Of a stretch of 14,003 bases of DNA, positions 1 through 7,584 are shown piece after piece (positions within the stretch are counted from its first letter, which is position 1; the number at the start of each line of letters is the position of its first letter). This DNA is from Pseudomonadota bacterium (GTDB lineage Bacteria; Pseudomonadota; Gammaproteobacteria; Burkholderiales; Burkholderiaceae_D). The stretch lies in the NCBI GenBank assembly GCA_023389425.1, contig JAEWEK010000279.1:1-14003 (forward strand), in the 5' to 3' direction. The notes under the pieces were generated by a model. That model saw nothing but the letters and a program-made list of their open reading frames with translations, did no database searches and was not told the DNA's origin. Made by a program: the position numbers and the translations under genes.

Positions 1-819
1 GTGTTCGACAACCGCTTCCCGTCGCTGGCGCTGGACGCGCACGATGCGCCGGTGGAGACGGTGCCGACCGCGCCCGCCAACGGCCATTGCGAAGTGGTGG
101 TGTTCACGCAGGATCCGGTGTCCTCGCTGAGCGCGCTGTCGCTGTCGCGCATCGAATTGCTGCTGCAGGTGTGGGGCGACCGGACCACGCGCATCGGCGG
201 CCAGCACAACATTCACTACGTGCTGCCGTTCGAGAACCGCGGCGCGGAAGTGGGGGTGACGCTGCACCATCCGCATGGCCAGATCTATGCCTATCCTTTC
301 GTTCCTTCGGTGCCGGCGCGGATGCTGGCGCAGGAGCGCGAGTACTTCATGCAGCACGGCTCCAGCCTGTTGTGCGACATGGCGCGCCTGGAAGCGCAGG
401 ACGGCAAGCGCGTGCTGTACCAGGGGCCGCACGCGATCGCCTTCGTGCCGCCGTGCGCGCGCTATCCCTATGAGGTGTGGCTGATGCCGACGGCGCCGTG
501 CAAGGACTTCGCGGCCCTCACGCCGGCGCAGCGGGCCGATGTGGCGCGCGCGCTCAAGACCGTGCTGATGAAGTTCGACGCGCTGTGGGACCGGCCTTTT
601 CCCTACCTGATGACCTGGTACCAGGCGCCGACCGATGGCGCCGATCATCCGGAAACCCAGCTGCATGCGGAGTTCTTCCCGCCCTACCGCAACCGCGAGC
701 GGCTCAAGTACCTGGCGGGCACCGAGATCGGCGCCGGCATGTTCGCGATGGACGTGCTGCCCGAATCCACGGCCTACGAGCTGCAGCAGGTGCAGGTCGA
801 TGTGGAGGACAGCGCATGA
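1..819 (+). CDS. galT: Galactose-1-phosphate uridylyltransferase, 5'-truncated by window edge
   Basis: GalT exchanges UMP between UDP-glucose and galactose 1-phosphate in the cytoplasmic Leloir pathway. The visible 272 residues carry the catalytic HPH signature (LHHPHGQIYAYPFVP, residues 88-102; the second His, residue 92, would be the uridylylated nucleophile), the family's QHNIHYVLPFENRG stretch just before it, and the C-terminal LHAEFFPPYR and KYLAGTEIGAGMF segments. The reading frame is open from base 1, and the first residues (VFDNRFPSL) match what lies about 70 residues into E. coli GalT. The GTG at base 1 is therefore almost certainly an internal Val codon, and the N-terminal part, including the usual structural zinc CxxC, lies outside the window. 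The stop overlaps the next start (ATGA), so translation is probably coupled to the following gene. Family assignment is certain; the true start is not visible. Confidence 0.95.
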   Translation: MFDNRFPSLALDAHDAPVETVPTAPANGHCEVVVFTQDPVSSLSALSLSRIELLLQVWGDRTTRIGGQHNIHYVLPFENRGAEVGVTLHHPHGQIYAYPFVPSVPARMLAQEREYFMQHGSSLLCDMARLEAQDGKRVLYQGPHAIAFVPPCARYPYEVWLMPTAPCKDFAALTPAQRADVARALKTVLMKFDALWDRPFPYLMTWYQAPTDGADHPETQLHAEFFPPYRNRERLKYLAGTEIGAGMFAMDVLPESTAYELQQVQVDVEDSA

Positions 820-1910
820 GCGAAACGTCCGTAGATCGTAGTGCCGAGGCGGCGATCAAGCTGGCGGTCCTGCGCGATGTGCTGGACAAGACCGGGGCCG
901 GCGCGATCCGCCTGCGCGGCGTCGACTGGTTCGCGTGGAGCACGGCCGGCGGTTCGAACGCGGTCCTGCTGTCGCAGGAGACCGGATCGGCCGAATTGCT
1001 GGTGTCGCGCGACGACGCCTGCATCCTGACCAAGGACATCGAGGCCGCGCGACTGAAGGCGGAGGAGGTGCCGCCGGGCTTTTCCTTCCACGCGACGCCG
1101 TGGACCGAAATGGAAGTGCGCGAGCGCTATGTGTTCGAGATCGCGGCCGGACTGCCGGTGCTGTCGGACCGTCCCGCCAACGGCGAACTGCCGCTGCCCC
1201 CCACCTTGCGCCAGCGCCGCATGGTGCTGGGCACGGGCGAGATCCAGCGCTACCGCGAGCTGGGGCGCGCCGCCGCCGAGGCGATGAGCGAGGCCCTGCG
1301 CCAGGCCCAGCCCGAGTGGACCGAAGCGCGGCTCGCGGCCGCCGGCGCACAGGCATTGGTGCAGCGCGGGCTGGAACCCGCGCTGGTGCTGGCCGCCGGC
1401 GAACGGCGCCTGCCGCTGTACCGCCATCCGACGCCGTCGCAGGAGCGCATCGGCAGCCGCGCCATGCTGCGCTGCTGCGCGCGCCGCCACGGCCTGTACG
1501 CGAGCCTGGCGCGCTGCATCAGCTTCGGGCCGGCGCCGGCCGAACAGCGCGAGCTGATGGCGGTGGAAGCCACCGGCCTGGCGGCGATCGTGCCGGGCGG
1601 CTCGCTGTCGGCGGTGTACTTCGCGCTGGAGCAGGGCTATCGCCACGCCAACCGGCCGGACGCGATCAAGGCCCACCACCAGGGGGGCATCACCGGCTAT
1701 GCCTCGCGCGAGATCGTAGCGACGCCGGTCACCGCGGCCGAACTGGAAACCGGCATGGCATTCGCATTCAACCCGAGCTTCGAAGGCCTGACCATCGAGG
1801 ACACCTTCGTGCTCGGCCCGAAGGGACTGGAAAACCTGACTTGCGACCCGGCCTGGCCGGCGCGCGACGAACAAGGCCGCATGCGGCCGCTGTGGCTGGA
1901 GGCGACATGA
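816..1910 (+). CDS. M24/creatinase-fold protein with degenerate metal site (peptidase-like, function unknown)
   Basis: This 364-residue protein has the layout of M24 peptidases (Xaa-Pro aminopeptidase, creatinase): an N-terminal creatinase-type domain (about 1-130) and a C-terminal pita-bread domain (about 140-345). The usual five metal ligands are Asp, Asp, His, Glu, Glu. Here the segment that normally carries both Asp ligands reads MLRCCARRHGLYASLARC (217-234) and contains no Asp. The His region survives as AHHQGG (286-291), the first Glu position appears to be Asn (FAFNPSF, 316-322), and the last Glu is kept (TIEDTFVL, 326-333). It is therefore either a metal-independent enzyme, as creatinase is, or a non-catalytic binding protein. 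The start is the ATG at 816, inside the galT stop (ATGA). It ends in the same kind of overlap with galK, which ties it to galactose metabolism, but its role is unknown. Confidence 0.8.
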   Translation: MSETSVDRSAEAAIKLAVLRDVLDKTGAGAIRLRGVDWFAWSTAGGSNAVLLSQETGSAELLVSRDDACILTKDIEAARLKAEEVPPGFSFHATPWTEMEVRERYVFEIAAGLPVLSDRPANGELPLPPTLRQRRMVLGTGEIQRYRELGRAAAEAMSEALRQAQPEWTEARLAAAGAQALVQRGLEPALVLAAGERRLPLYRHPTPSQERIGSRAMLRCCARRHGLYASLARCISFGPAPAEQRELMAVEATGLAAIVPGGSLSAVYFALEQGYRHANRPDAIKAHHQGGITGYASREIVATPVTAAELETGMAFAFNPSFEGLTIEDTFVLGPKGLENLTCDPAWPARDEQGRMRPLWLEAT

Positions 1911-3016
1911 AGAAGAGCGAACCCTTTTTCGGCGGCGCGCCCACGGTGGTGGCCTCGGCGCCCGGCCGGGTCAACCTGCTGGGCGAACACACCGACTACA
2001 ACGACGGCTTCATGCTGCCGGTGGCGACGCCCCAGCGCACCACGGTGGCGATGAGCCCGAGCGGCGACGGCCATTTCTATTTTCATTCGGAGACCCTGGG
2101 CAGCAGCGTCGACTTCCCGCAAGGCGGCAGCGCGCCGCAGGGCTTCGGCAGCTATATCGAAGGCTGCATCCGCCTGCTGCAGGCGGGCGGCGTGCAGGTG
2201 CCGGCGCTGCGGGTGTTCGTCTCGACCGAACTGCCGGTGGGGTCGGGCCTGTCGTCCTCGGCCGCGCTGGAAGTGGCCACGCTGCGCGCGCTGCGCGAGC
2301 TGCTCGACGTCGACTTCGACGACGTCAGGCTGGCGCGCCTGGCGCAGCGGGCCGAGATCGAATACGCGCGGGTCAATTGCGGAATCATGGACCAGATGGC
2401 GTCCAGCCTGGCGGACCGCGGCCACATGCTGTTCATCGACGCACGCTCGCTCGAGCACCGGCTGGTGCCGCTGCCGCCGGACGCCGGCATCATCGTGATC
2501 GACTGCGGCGTGCCGCGCAAGCTCGCCGCCAGCAAGTACAACGAGCGGCGCGCCGAGTGCGAGGAGGCGGCGCGCAAGCTGGGCGTGGCCTCGCTGCGCG
2601 ACGTCGCGGATCCGGAAGCGGTAGAGCAGCTGCCGCCGCCGCTGCGCCAGCGCGCGCGCCACGTGGTGCGCGAGAACCTGCGCGTGCTGGAAGCGGTGCG
2701 CGGCGTGTCGGCCGAACGCTTCGGCCAGCTGATGAACGAATCGCACCAGAGCCTGGCGCACGACTATGAAGTGTCGATCCCGGAGCTGGATGCGCTGGTG
2801 GATGCGCTGCGCGCCGCGCCCGGCGTGGTCGGCGCGCGCCTGACCGGTGCCGGCTTCGGCGGCGCCACCGTGGCGCTGTGCCGCGCCGGACAGGAGCAGC
2901 AGGCCGCGCAGGCCGCGCTGGCGGCCTACAACAAGAACGGACGGCTTGGCCGGATCCTGATCCCGGTACAAGACGAAGGAAAAAACGAAGGAAAGGACGA
3001 CAATGAGCCAGTTTGA
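1907..3016 (+). CDS. galK: Galactokinase
   Basis: GalK phosphorylates alpha-D-galactose with ATP to galactose 1-phosphate, the substrate of the GalT encoded just upstream. All three GHMP-kinase motifs are present in 369 residues: the galactokinase signature APGRVNLLGEHTDYNDG (18-34), the ATP-binding loop PVGSGLSSSAA (110-120) and the C-terminal GARLTGAGFGG (309-319). The catalytic-base Asp is in CGIMDQ (Asp162). No signal peptide is seen, so the protein is cytoplasmic. The ATG at 1907 overlaps the previous stop (ATGA) and lies directly before the conserved N-terminus, which fixes the start. The last residues (QDEGKNEGKDDNEPV) are a charged tail encoded by a small purine-rich tandem repeat that also supplies the ribosome binding site of the next gene; the two genes overlap by 14 bases. 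Confidence 0.97.
   Translation: MKKSEPFFGGAPTVVASAPGRVNLLGEHTDYNDGFMLPVATPQRTTVAMSPSGDGHFYFHSETLGSSVDFPQGGSAPQGFGSYIEGCIRLLQAGGVQVPALRVFVSTELPVGSGLSSSAALEVATLRALRELLDVDFDDVRLARLAQRAEIEYARVNCGIMDQMASSLADRGHMLFIDARSLEHRLVPLPPDAGIIVIDCGVPRKLAASKYNERRAECEEAARKLGVASLRDVADPEAVEQLPPPLRQRARHVVRENLRVLEAVRGVSAERFGQLMNESHQSLAHDYEVSIPELDALVDALRAAPGVVGARLTGAGFGGATVALCRAGQEQQAAQAALAAYNKNGRLGRILIPVQDEGKNEGKDDNEPV
2973..2996 (+). repeat. 12-base tandem repeat at the galK 3' end, carrying the GH2 ribosome binding site
   Basis: Two adjacent 12-base units, ACGAAGGAAAAA (2973-2984) and ACGAAGGAAAGG (2985-2996), encode the charged DEGKNEGK part of the GalK tail. Each unit has a Shine-Dalgarno-like purine core. 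The AAAGG of the second unit lies 6 bases before the ATG at 3003 and decides that start; the first unit gives a second, more distant purine run. Confidence 0.6.
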
Positions 3017-4805
3017 GTATCCCCGCCCGCAGCTGGTCCGCGACCAGTGGATGAACCTGAACGGCAAGTGGCGCTTCCGCTACGACGACGCTCGCCAGTT
3101 CAAGCTGCCCGGCCAGGTCAATGGCTGGACCCACGAGATCAACGTCCCGTTCGCGCCCGAGACCGAGATGAGCGGCATCGGCGACACGGGCTTTCACAGC
3201 GCCTGCTGGTACCAGCGCGAATTCGAGCTCAAGCCCAGCAGCGGGCGCACCATCCTGCACTTCGGCGCGGTCGATTACCTGGCGCGGGTGTGGGTCAACG
3301 GCCACCTCGTCGCCGAGCACCTGGGCGGGCACACCTCGTTCGAGGCCGACATCACGATGGCGATGAGCGCCGACGGGCGGCAGGTGGTGACGCTGCTGGT
3401 GGAGGACGACCCGGCCGACCTGGAGAAACCGCGCGGCAAGCAGGACTGGCTGCTCGAGCCGCACTCGATCTGGTATCCGCGCACCACCGGCATCTGGCAG
3501 ACGGTGTGGGTGGAGCAGGTGGCCAATACCTATATCGGCGCGCTGAAGTGGACGCCGATCTTCGAGAACTTCGAGATCGGCTGCGAGGTGTTCGCCGCGG
3601 GCGACATCCCGGAAGACCTGTTCGTCGAGGTGAAGATCTGGCACGGCGAGCAGCTGCTGGCGGACGACCATTACAAGCTGGTGTCGGGCGAGGCGAACCG
3701 CAAGATCGCGCTGTCCGACCCCGGCATCGACGATTCGCGCAACGAGCTGCTGTGGAGCCCCGAGCGGCCCACGCTGCTGGACGCGGAAGTGACGCTGCAT
3801 GCCAACGGCAGCGTGCTGGACCGGGTCCGTTCCTACACGGCGCTGCGCTCGTTCGCGATCAACCGCGACCGCCTGATGCTCAACGGCCGTCCCTACCAGC
3901 TGCGGCTGGTGCTGGACCAGGGCTACTGGCCGGAGTCCTTCCTGACCGCGCCGTCCGACCGCCACCTGCGGCGCGACGTCGAACTGGCCAAGGCGATGGG
4001 CTTCAACGGCGTGCGCAAGCACCAGAAGATCGAGGATCCGCGCTACCTGTACTGGGCCGACAAGCTCGGCCTGCTGGTATGGGAAGAGATGCCGTCCGCC
4101 TACCGCTTCTCGCCCAAGGCGATCAAGCGCATGGTCAGCGAATGGACCGAGGCGATCCACCGCGACTACAGCCATCCCTGCATCGTGGTGTGGGTGGCGT
4201 TCAACGAGTCGTGGGGCGTGCCGAACCTGACGCTGACGCAGGCGCACCGCAATGCAGTCGAGGCGCTGTACCACCTGACGCGCACGCTCGACTCGACGCG
4301 GCCGGTGATCGGCAACGACGGCTGGGAAGCGTCGGCCACCGACATCCTCGGCATCCATGATTACGACTGCAATCCCGAGAAGCTGCGCGAGCGTTATGCC
4401 GTCAGCGATCCGGTGCGCACGCTGTTCGACCAGCGGCGTCCCGGCGGGCGCATCCTCACGCTCGACGGCTTCCCGCACCGCGGCCAGCCGATCGTGCTCA
4501 CCGAATTCGGCGGCATCGCGTTCGATCCGAACGTGGCGCCGGACAGCAAGGCCTGGGGCTACACCCGGGCCCATACCGAGGAAAGCTACCTCTCGCTGTA
4601 CCGCCGGCTGCTTGAAGTGGTCAACACCACCTTCATGTTCAGCGGATTTTGCTATACCCAGTTCACCGACACCTTCCAGGAGGCCAACGGCCTGCTCAAC
4701 GCGGACCGCACACCCAAGCTGCCGCTGGAAGTGATCGACGCCGCCACACGCAACGTCTCGCTCGAGATCAAGGATGTGGAGGAGGGACCCGGGCCTGGCG
4801 CCTGA
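3003..4805 (+). CDS. Glycoside hydrolase family 2 protein (beta-galactosidase/galactofuranosidase-like)
   Basis: The 600-residue protein has the GH2 layout: an N-terminal jelly-roll sugar-binding domain (about 5-175, with ARVWVNGHLVAEHLGGHTSF at 94-113), an immunoglobulin-like domain (about 180-285) and a TIM barrel (about 290-585). Both catalytic carboxylates are visible: the acid/base in FNESWG (Glu402) and the nucleophile in LTEFGG (Glu501). There is no signal peptide, so it should act on a substrate inside the cell. It is much shorter than E. coli LacZ and closer in size to beta-glucuronidases. Position after galK points to a galactoside, but GH2 also includes mannosidases, glucuronidases and some beta-galactofuranosidases, so the exact substrate is open. 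The start is set by an AAAGG 6 bases upstream; it overlaps galK by 14 bases, indicating coupled expression. Confidence 0.9.
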   Translation: MSQFEYPRPQLVRDQWMNLNGKWRFRYDDARQFKLPGQVNGWTHEINVPFAPETEMSGIGDTGFHSACWYQREFELKPSSGRTILHFGAVDYLARVWVNGHLVAEHLGGHTSFEADITMAMSADGRQVVTLLVEDDPADLEKPRGKQDWLLEPHSIWYPRTTGIWQTVWVEQVANTYIGALKWTPIFENFEIGCEVFAAGDIPEDLFVEVKIWHGEQLLADDHYKLVSGEANRKIALSDPGIDDSRNELLWSPERPTLLDAEVTLHANGSVLDRVRSYTALRSFAINRDRLMLNGRPYQLRLVLDQGYWPESFLTAPSDRHLRRDVELAKAMGFNGVRKHQKIEDPRYLYWADKLGLLVWEEMPSAYRFSPKAIKRMVSEWTEAIHRDYSHPCIVVWVAFNESWGVPNLTLTQAHRNAVEALYHLTRTLDSTRPVIGNDGWEASATDILGIHDYDCNPEKLRERYAVSDPVRTLFDQRRPGGRILTLDGFPHRGQPIVLTEFGGIAFDPNVAPDSKAWGYTRAHTEESYLSLYRRLLEVVNTTFMFSGFCYTQFTDTFQEANGLLNADRTPKLPLEVIDAATRNVSLEIKDVEEGPGPGA

Positions 4806-4861
4806 GCCAATGTTCGTTTGGCGCGGGCGATCGGCCGAAGCAGGAAACCACCGATCAATCA

Positions 4862-4883
4862 CGCCCCGACCGCGTGCGGGGCG
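4862..4883 (+). promoter_or_regulatory. Hairpin just upstream of the ribosome binding site of the fusion gene
   Basis: CGCCCCG (4862-4868) pairs with CGGGGCG (4877-4883) around an 8-base loop. The stem ends three bases before the strong AAAGGAG (4886-4892) that precedes the ATG at 4898. No U-tract follows, so it does not look like a terminator. It could stabilise the mRNA or affect translation of the downstream gene, or it may be incidental in GC-rich DNA. Confidence 0.35.
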
Positions 4884-4897
4884 ATAAAGGAGTCGTC

Positions 4898-7510
4898 ATG
4901 CCAACGATCGTCGTATTCAGCCATTTGCGCTGGGATTTCGTGTTCCAGCGGCCGCAGCACCTGTTGACGCGGCTGGCGCAGCACTACCCGGTTTTGTTCG
5001 TCGAAGAGCCGGTACATGATGACGGCACGCCGTATATGCAGCAATCCAGCCCGGCGCCGAACGTGACGGTGTGCCAGGCCCACACGCCGGTATCATCCGG
5101 CGGCTTCCACGACGACCAGCTCCCCGTGCTGCAGCCCCTGCTGGCCGACCTGGTGCCGCCAGGGGAGCGGCCGATCGTGTGGTTCTACACGCCGATGGCG
5201 CTGCCGCTGCTGCAGGGACTGGACCCGAGCCTGGTGGTCTACGACTGCATGGATGAACTGGCCTCGTTCAAGAATCCGCCCAAGCAGCTGCTGCAGCGCG
5301 AGACGGCGCTGCTCAACCTGGCGGACCTGGTGTTCGCGGGCGGCCCCAGCCTGTATGAGGCCAAGCGCACGCGCCATCCGGACGTGCACTGCTTCCCGAG
5401 CAGCGTCGACGTCGCCCACTTCGGCCAGGCCACGGACCGCGCGCGCAGCCATCCGGCGCAGGCCGCGATCGCGCATCCGCGCCTCGGCTTCTACGGCGTG
5501 ATCGACGAGCGCTTCGACACCGGTCTGGTGGCGGCGCTGGCCGATGCGCACCCGGAGTGGCAGGTGGTGCTGGCGGGGCCGGTGGTGAAGATCGCCGAGC
5601 ACGAGCTGCCGCGGCGGGCCAACATTCATTACATGGGCCAGCAGCCGTACCAGGCGCTGCCGGCCTTCCTCGCGGGCTGGGACGTGTGCCTGTTGCCGTT
5701 CGCGCTGAACGAGGCGACGCGCTTCATCAGCCCGACCAAGGTGCTCGAGTACATGGCGGCCGAGCTGCCGATCGTGTCGACGCCGATCGCCGACGTGGCC
5801 ACGCCCTATGGCGACGTGGTGGCGATCGCGGAAGGGCCGCGGCAGTTCATCGCCGCCTGCGAGGCGGCGCTGGGGATGGAGCCGGCGCAGCGCGAGGCGC
5901 TGGCCGAGGCGATGCGCGACGTGGTCGCGCGCACCTCGTGGGATGCGACGGCGGAAGAGATGCGCGCCCTGCTGGACAGCGCACCGCAGCGACCGCAGGC
6001 GCTGGCGCGCTTCGGCCAGCCGGCTGCCGCCGCCGCGCATGGCGCCGGCGAAGGCGCGAAGGTCAACCAGCTGCGGCGCCAGGGCGGCGCGCACGACACC
6101 GGCACCGTCATCATCGGCGCCGGGCCGACCGGGCTGTCGGCGGCATACCACCTCGGGGCCGACGCGGTCCTGCTGGAGCGCAATGGCACCATCGGTGGCT
6201 GGTGCCGGTCGGTGAACGACCAGGGCTTCACCTTCGATTACGCGGGCCACATCATGTTCTCCAACGATGCCTACGTGCTCAAGCTGTACCAAGTGCTGTT
6301 GGGCGACAACCTGCACTGGCAGGACCGCGAGGCCTGGATCTACAGCAAGCAGGTGTACACGCGCTATCCCTTCCAGGGCGCACTGTACGGCCTGCCGCCG
6401 AAGGTCATCACCGAGTGCATCATGGGAGCGATCGAGGCGCGCTACGGCGCGGCGGAAGCGGCAGAGGGCCAGGCTTGCGCGGTCAGGCCGGTGGAGGATT
6501 GCTGCGGCGACGGCACCGCCGACGTGGCCAATACGGCGCAGATCGCGCCGAAGAAACGCGAAACGCCCAACTTCGAGGAGTTCATCTACAAGGTCTGGGG
6601 CAAGGGCATCGGCAAGCATTTCGCGATCCCCTACAACCGCAAGCTGTGGACGGTGCCGCTGACCGAGATGGAGACCTCGTGGCTGGGCGGGCGCGTGCCG
6701 TTGCCTGACCTGGAGGAGATCATCGAAGGCGCGCTGGAGCCTGTGGCCAAGCCGATGGGGCCAAACGCGCGCTTCGGCTATCCGCTGCGCGGCGGCTTCC
6801 AGGCGCTGATGAACGGCTTCCTTCCGCACATCAAGGGGCGGGTCGAGTTGAACGCGGCGGTGGCGCAAGTGCTGCCGCGCGAACATTTGGTGGTGCTGGC
6901 CGACGGCAGCCGCTATCGCTATGACCATCTTATTTCGACCATGCCGCTGCCCGAGCTGATCAAGCTGATCGGCGACGAGGCGCCGGCCGAGGTGAGAAGG
7001 GCGGCAAAGGGCCTCAAGCACATCTCGATTCGCTGCGTGAACCTGGGCGTGGCACGCGAGCAGGTCACGGACAAGCATTGGGTGTACTACCCGGAGGACA
7101 CGATTTTCCATCGCATCTTTGTGCAGGGAAATGCCAGCCCTTACTGCAATCCGCCGGGCGGCTTCGGCCTGACCTGCGAGATTTCGTACTCGCCGTGGAA
7201 GCCGCTGCCGGTCGATGGGCAGGCGCTGATCGACCGCTGCATCGCCGATTGCCGCAAGGTGACGATGCTGCGCGAGGATGACGAGATCATCGCGGCGAAC
7301 ATTGTCGACATGCCGTATGCCTACGTGGTGTACGACCATGAGCGCGCGGCCAATGTGCAGGCGATTCGCACCTGGCTCGGACGCTTCGACATCGTGCTGG
7401 CCGGGCGCTACAGCGAGTGGGAGTACTACAACTCCGATCACGCCTTTATCGCCGGCAAGAAGGCGGCCGAAACGGTGCAGGCCGAACGCGCGCAGCAGGT
7501 GGCGGAATAG
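4898..7510 (+). CDS. Fusion: GT-B glycosyltransferase + UDP-galactopyranose-mutase-like FAD enzyme
   Basis: Two enzymes are joined in 870 residues. Residues 1 to about 365 form a GT-B glycosyltransferase: an N-terminal WDFVFQRPQHLLTRLA block (12-27) and a GT4-type donor-site block SPTKVLEYMAAELPIVST (278-295, Glu284). After an Ala/Gly-rich linker (about 370-400) comes an FAD Rossmann motif, IIGAGPTGLSAAYHL (405-419), and GHIMFS (450-455). Next are IPYNRKLWTVPLTEMETSWL (577-596), GPNARFGYPLRGG (621-633) and a final GRYSEWEYYNSDHAF (836-850). The order and wording of these blocks resemble eukaryotic-type UDP-galactopyranose mutase, as in Aspergillus, from recall. The pipeline label for such a domain could be protoporphyrinogen or amine oxidase. 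A loop at about 517-553 has three Cys and looks inserted. The ATG at 4898 follows AAAGGAG by 5 bases. No signal peptide or membrane helix is seen. Galf transfer is inference; the two-domain fusion is seen directly. Confidence 0.85.
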   Translation: MPTIVVFSHLRWDFVFQRPQHLLTRLAQHYPVLFVEEPVHDDGTPYMQQSSPAPNVTVCQAHTPVSSGGFHDDQLPVLQPLLADLVPPGERPIVWFYTPMALPLLQGLDPSLVVYDCMDELASFKNPPKQLLQRETALLNLADLVFAGGPSLYEAKRTRHPDVHCFPSSVDVAHFGQATDRARSHPAQAAIAHPRLGFYGVIDERFDTGLVAALADAHPEWQVVLAGPVVKIAEHELPRRANIHYMGQQPYQALPAFLAGWDVCLLPFALNEATRFISPTKVLEYMAAELPIVSTPIADVATPYGDVVAIAEGPRQFIAACEAALGMEPAQREALAEAMRDVVARTSWDATAEEMRALLDSAPQRPQALARFGQPAAAAAHGAGEGAKVNQLRRQGGAHDTGTVIIGAGPTGLSAAYHLGADAVLLERNGTIGGWCRSVNDQGFTFDYAGHIMFSNDAYVLKLYQVLLGDNLHWQDREAWIYSKQVYTRYPFQGALYGLPPKVITECIMGAIEARYGAAEAAEGQACAVRPVEDCCGDGTADVANTAQIAPKKRETPNFEEFIYKVWGKGIGKHFAIPYNRKLWTVPLTEMETSWLGGRVPLPDLEEIIEGALEPVAKPMGPNARFGYPLRGGFQALMNGFLPHIKGRVELNAAVAQVLPREHLVVLADGSRYRYDHLISTMPLPELIKLIGDEAPAEVRRAAKGLKHISIRCVNLGVAREQVTDKHWVYYPEDTIFHRIFVQGNASPYCNPPGGFGLTCEISYSPWKPLPVDGQALIDRCIADCRKVTMLREDDEIIAANIVDMPYAYVVYDHERAANVQAIRTWLGRFDIVLAGRYSEWEYYNSDHAFIAGKKAAETVQAERAQQVAE

Positions 7511-7550
7511 CGCCGCCTCGGCCAGCGGACGACAGCGCAAGCACGACATG

Positions 7551-7576
7551 GTCGCCCCGGCGCAGGCCGGGGATAC
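7551..7576. repeat. REP-like palindrome unit between convergent genes
   Basis: GTCG is followed by a 7-bp stem CCCCGGC / GCCGGGG (7555-7561 and 7566-7572) around a GCAG loop, then ATAC. It shares its design (GTCG, 7-bp stem, GCAG loop) with the repeat at 13898-13927, though the stem bases differ. It lies in the 74-base gap between the fusion gene and the lipoprotein gene, which converge here. It may act as a bidirectional terminator or mRNA stabiliser. Confidence 0.6.
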
Positions 7577-7584
7577 TGCAGCGT

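Noticed and set aside
1..3. GTG as a real start codon of galT
   Set aside because: The first residues match the middle of GalT, about 70 residues in; the zinc CxxC part is missing, so the gene begins before the window.
774..1874. Long minus-strand open frame opposite the M24-like gene and galT
   Set aside because: Its composition is the Arg/Ala/Gly/His-rich type typical of antisense frames in GC-rich genes; no family motif, and the plus-strand genes are clear.
2490..4862. 790-codon minus-strand open frame opposite the GH2 gene
   Set aside because: Same antisense composition; the GH2 catalytic motifs are on the plus strand.
4649..4897. Upstream extension of the fusion protein frame into the GH2 gene
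   Set aside because: The ATG at 4898 has a strong ribosome binding site and begins directly with the conserved N-terminal strand; the extension is non-homologous and overlaps GH2.
5093..7549. Very long (818-codon) minus-strand open frame opposite the fusion gene
   Set aside because: Low-complexity His/Arg/Ala-rich translation without motifs; a GC-driven shadow of the fusion gene.
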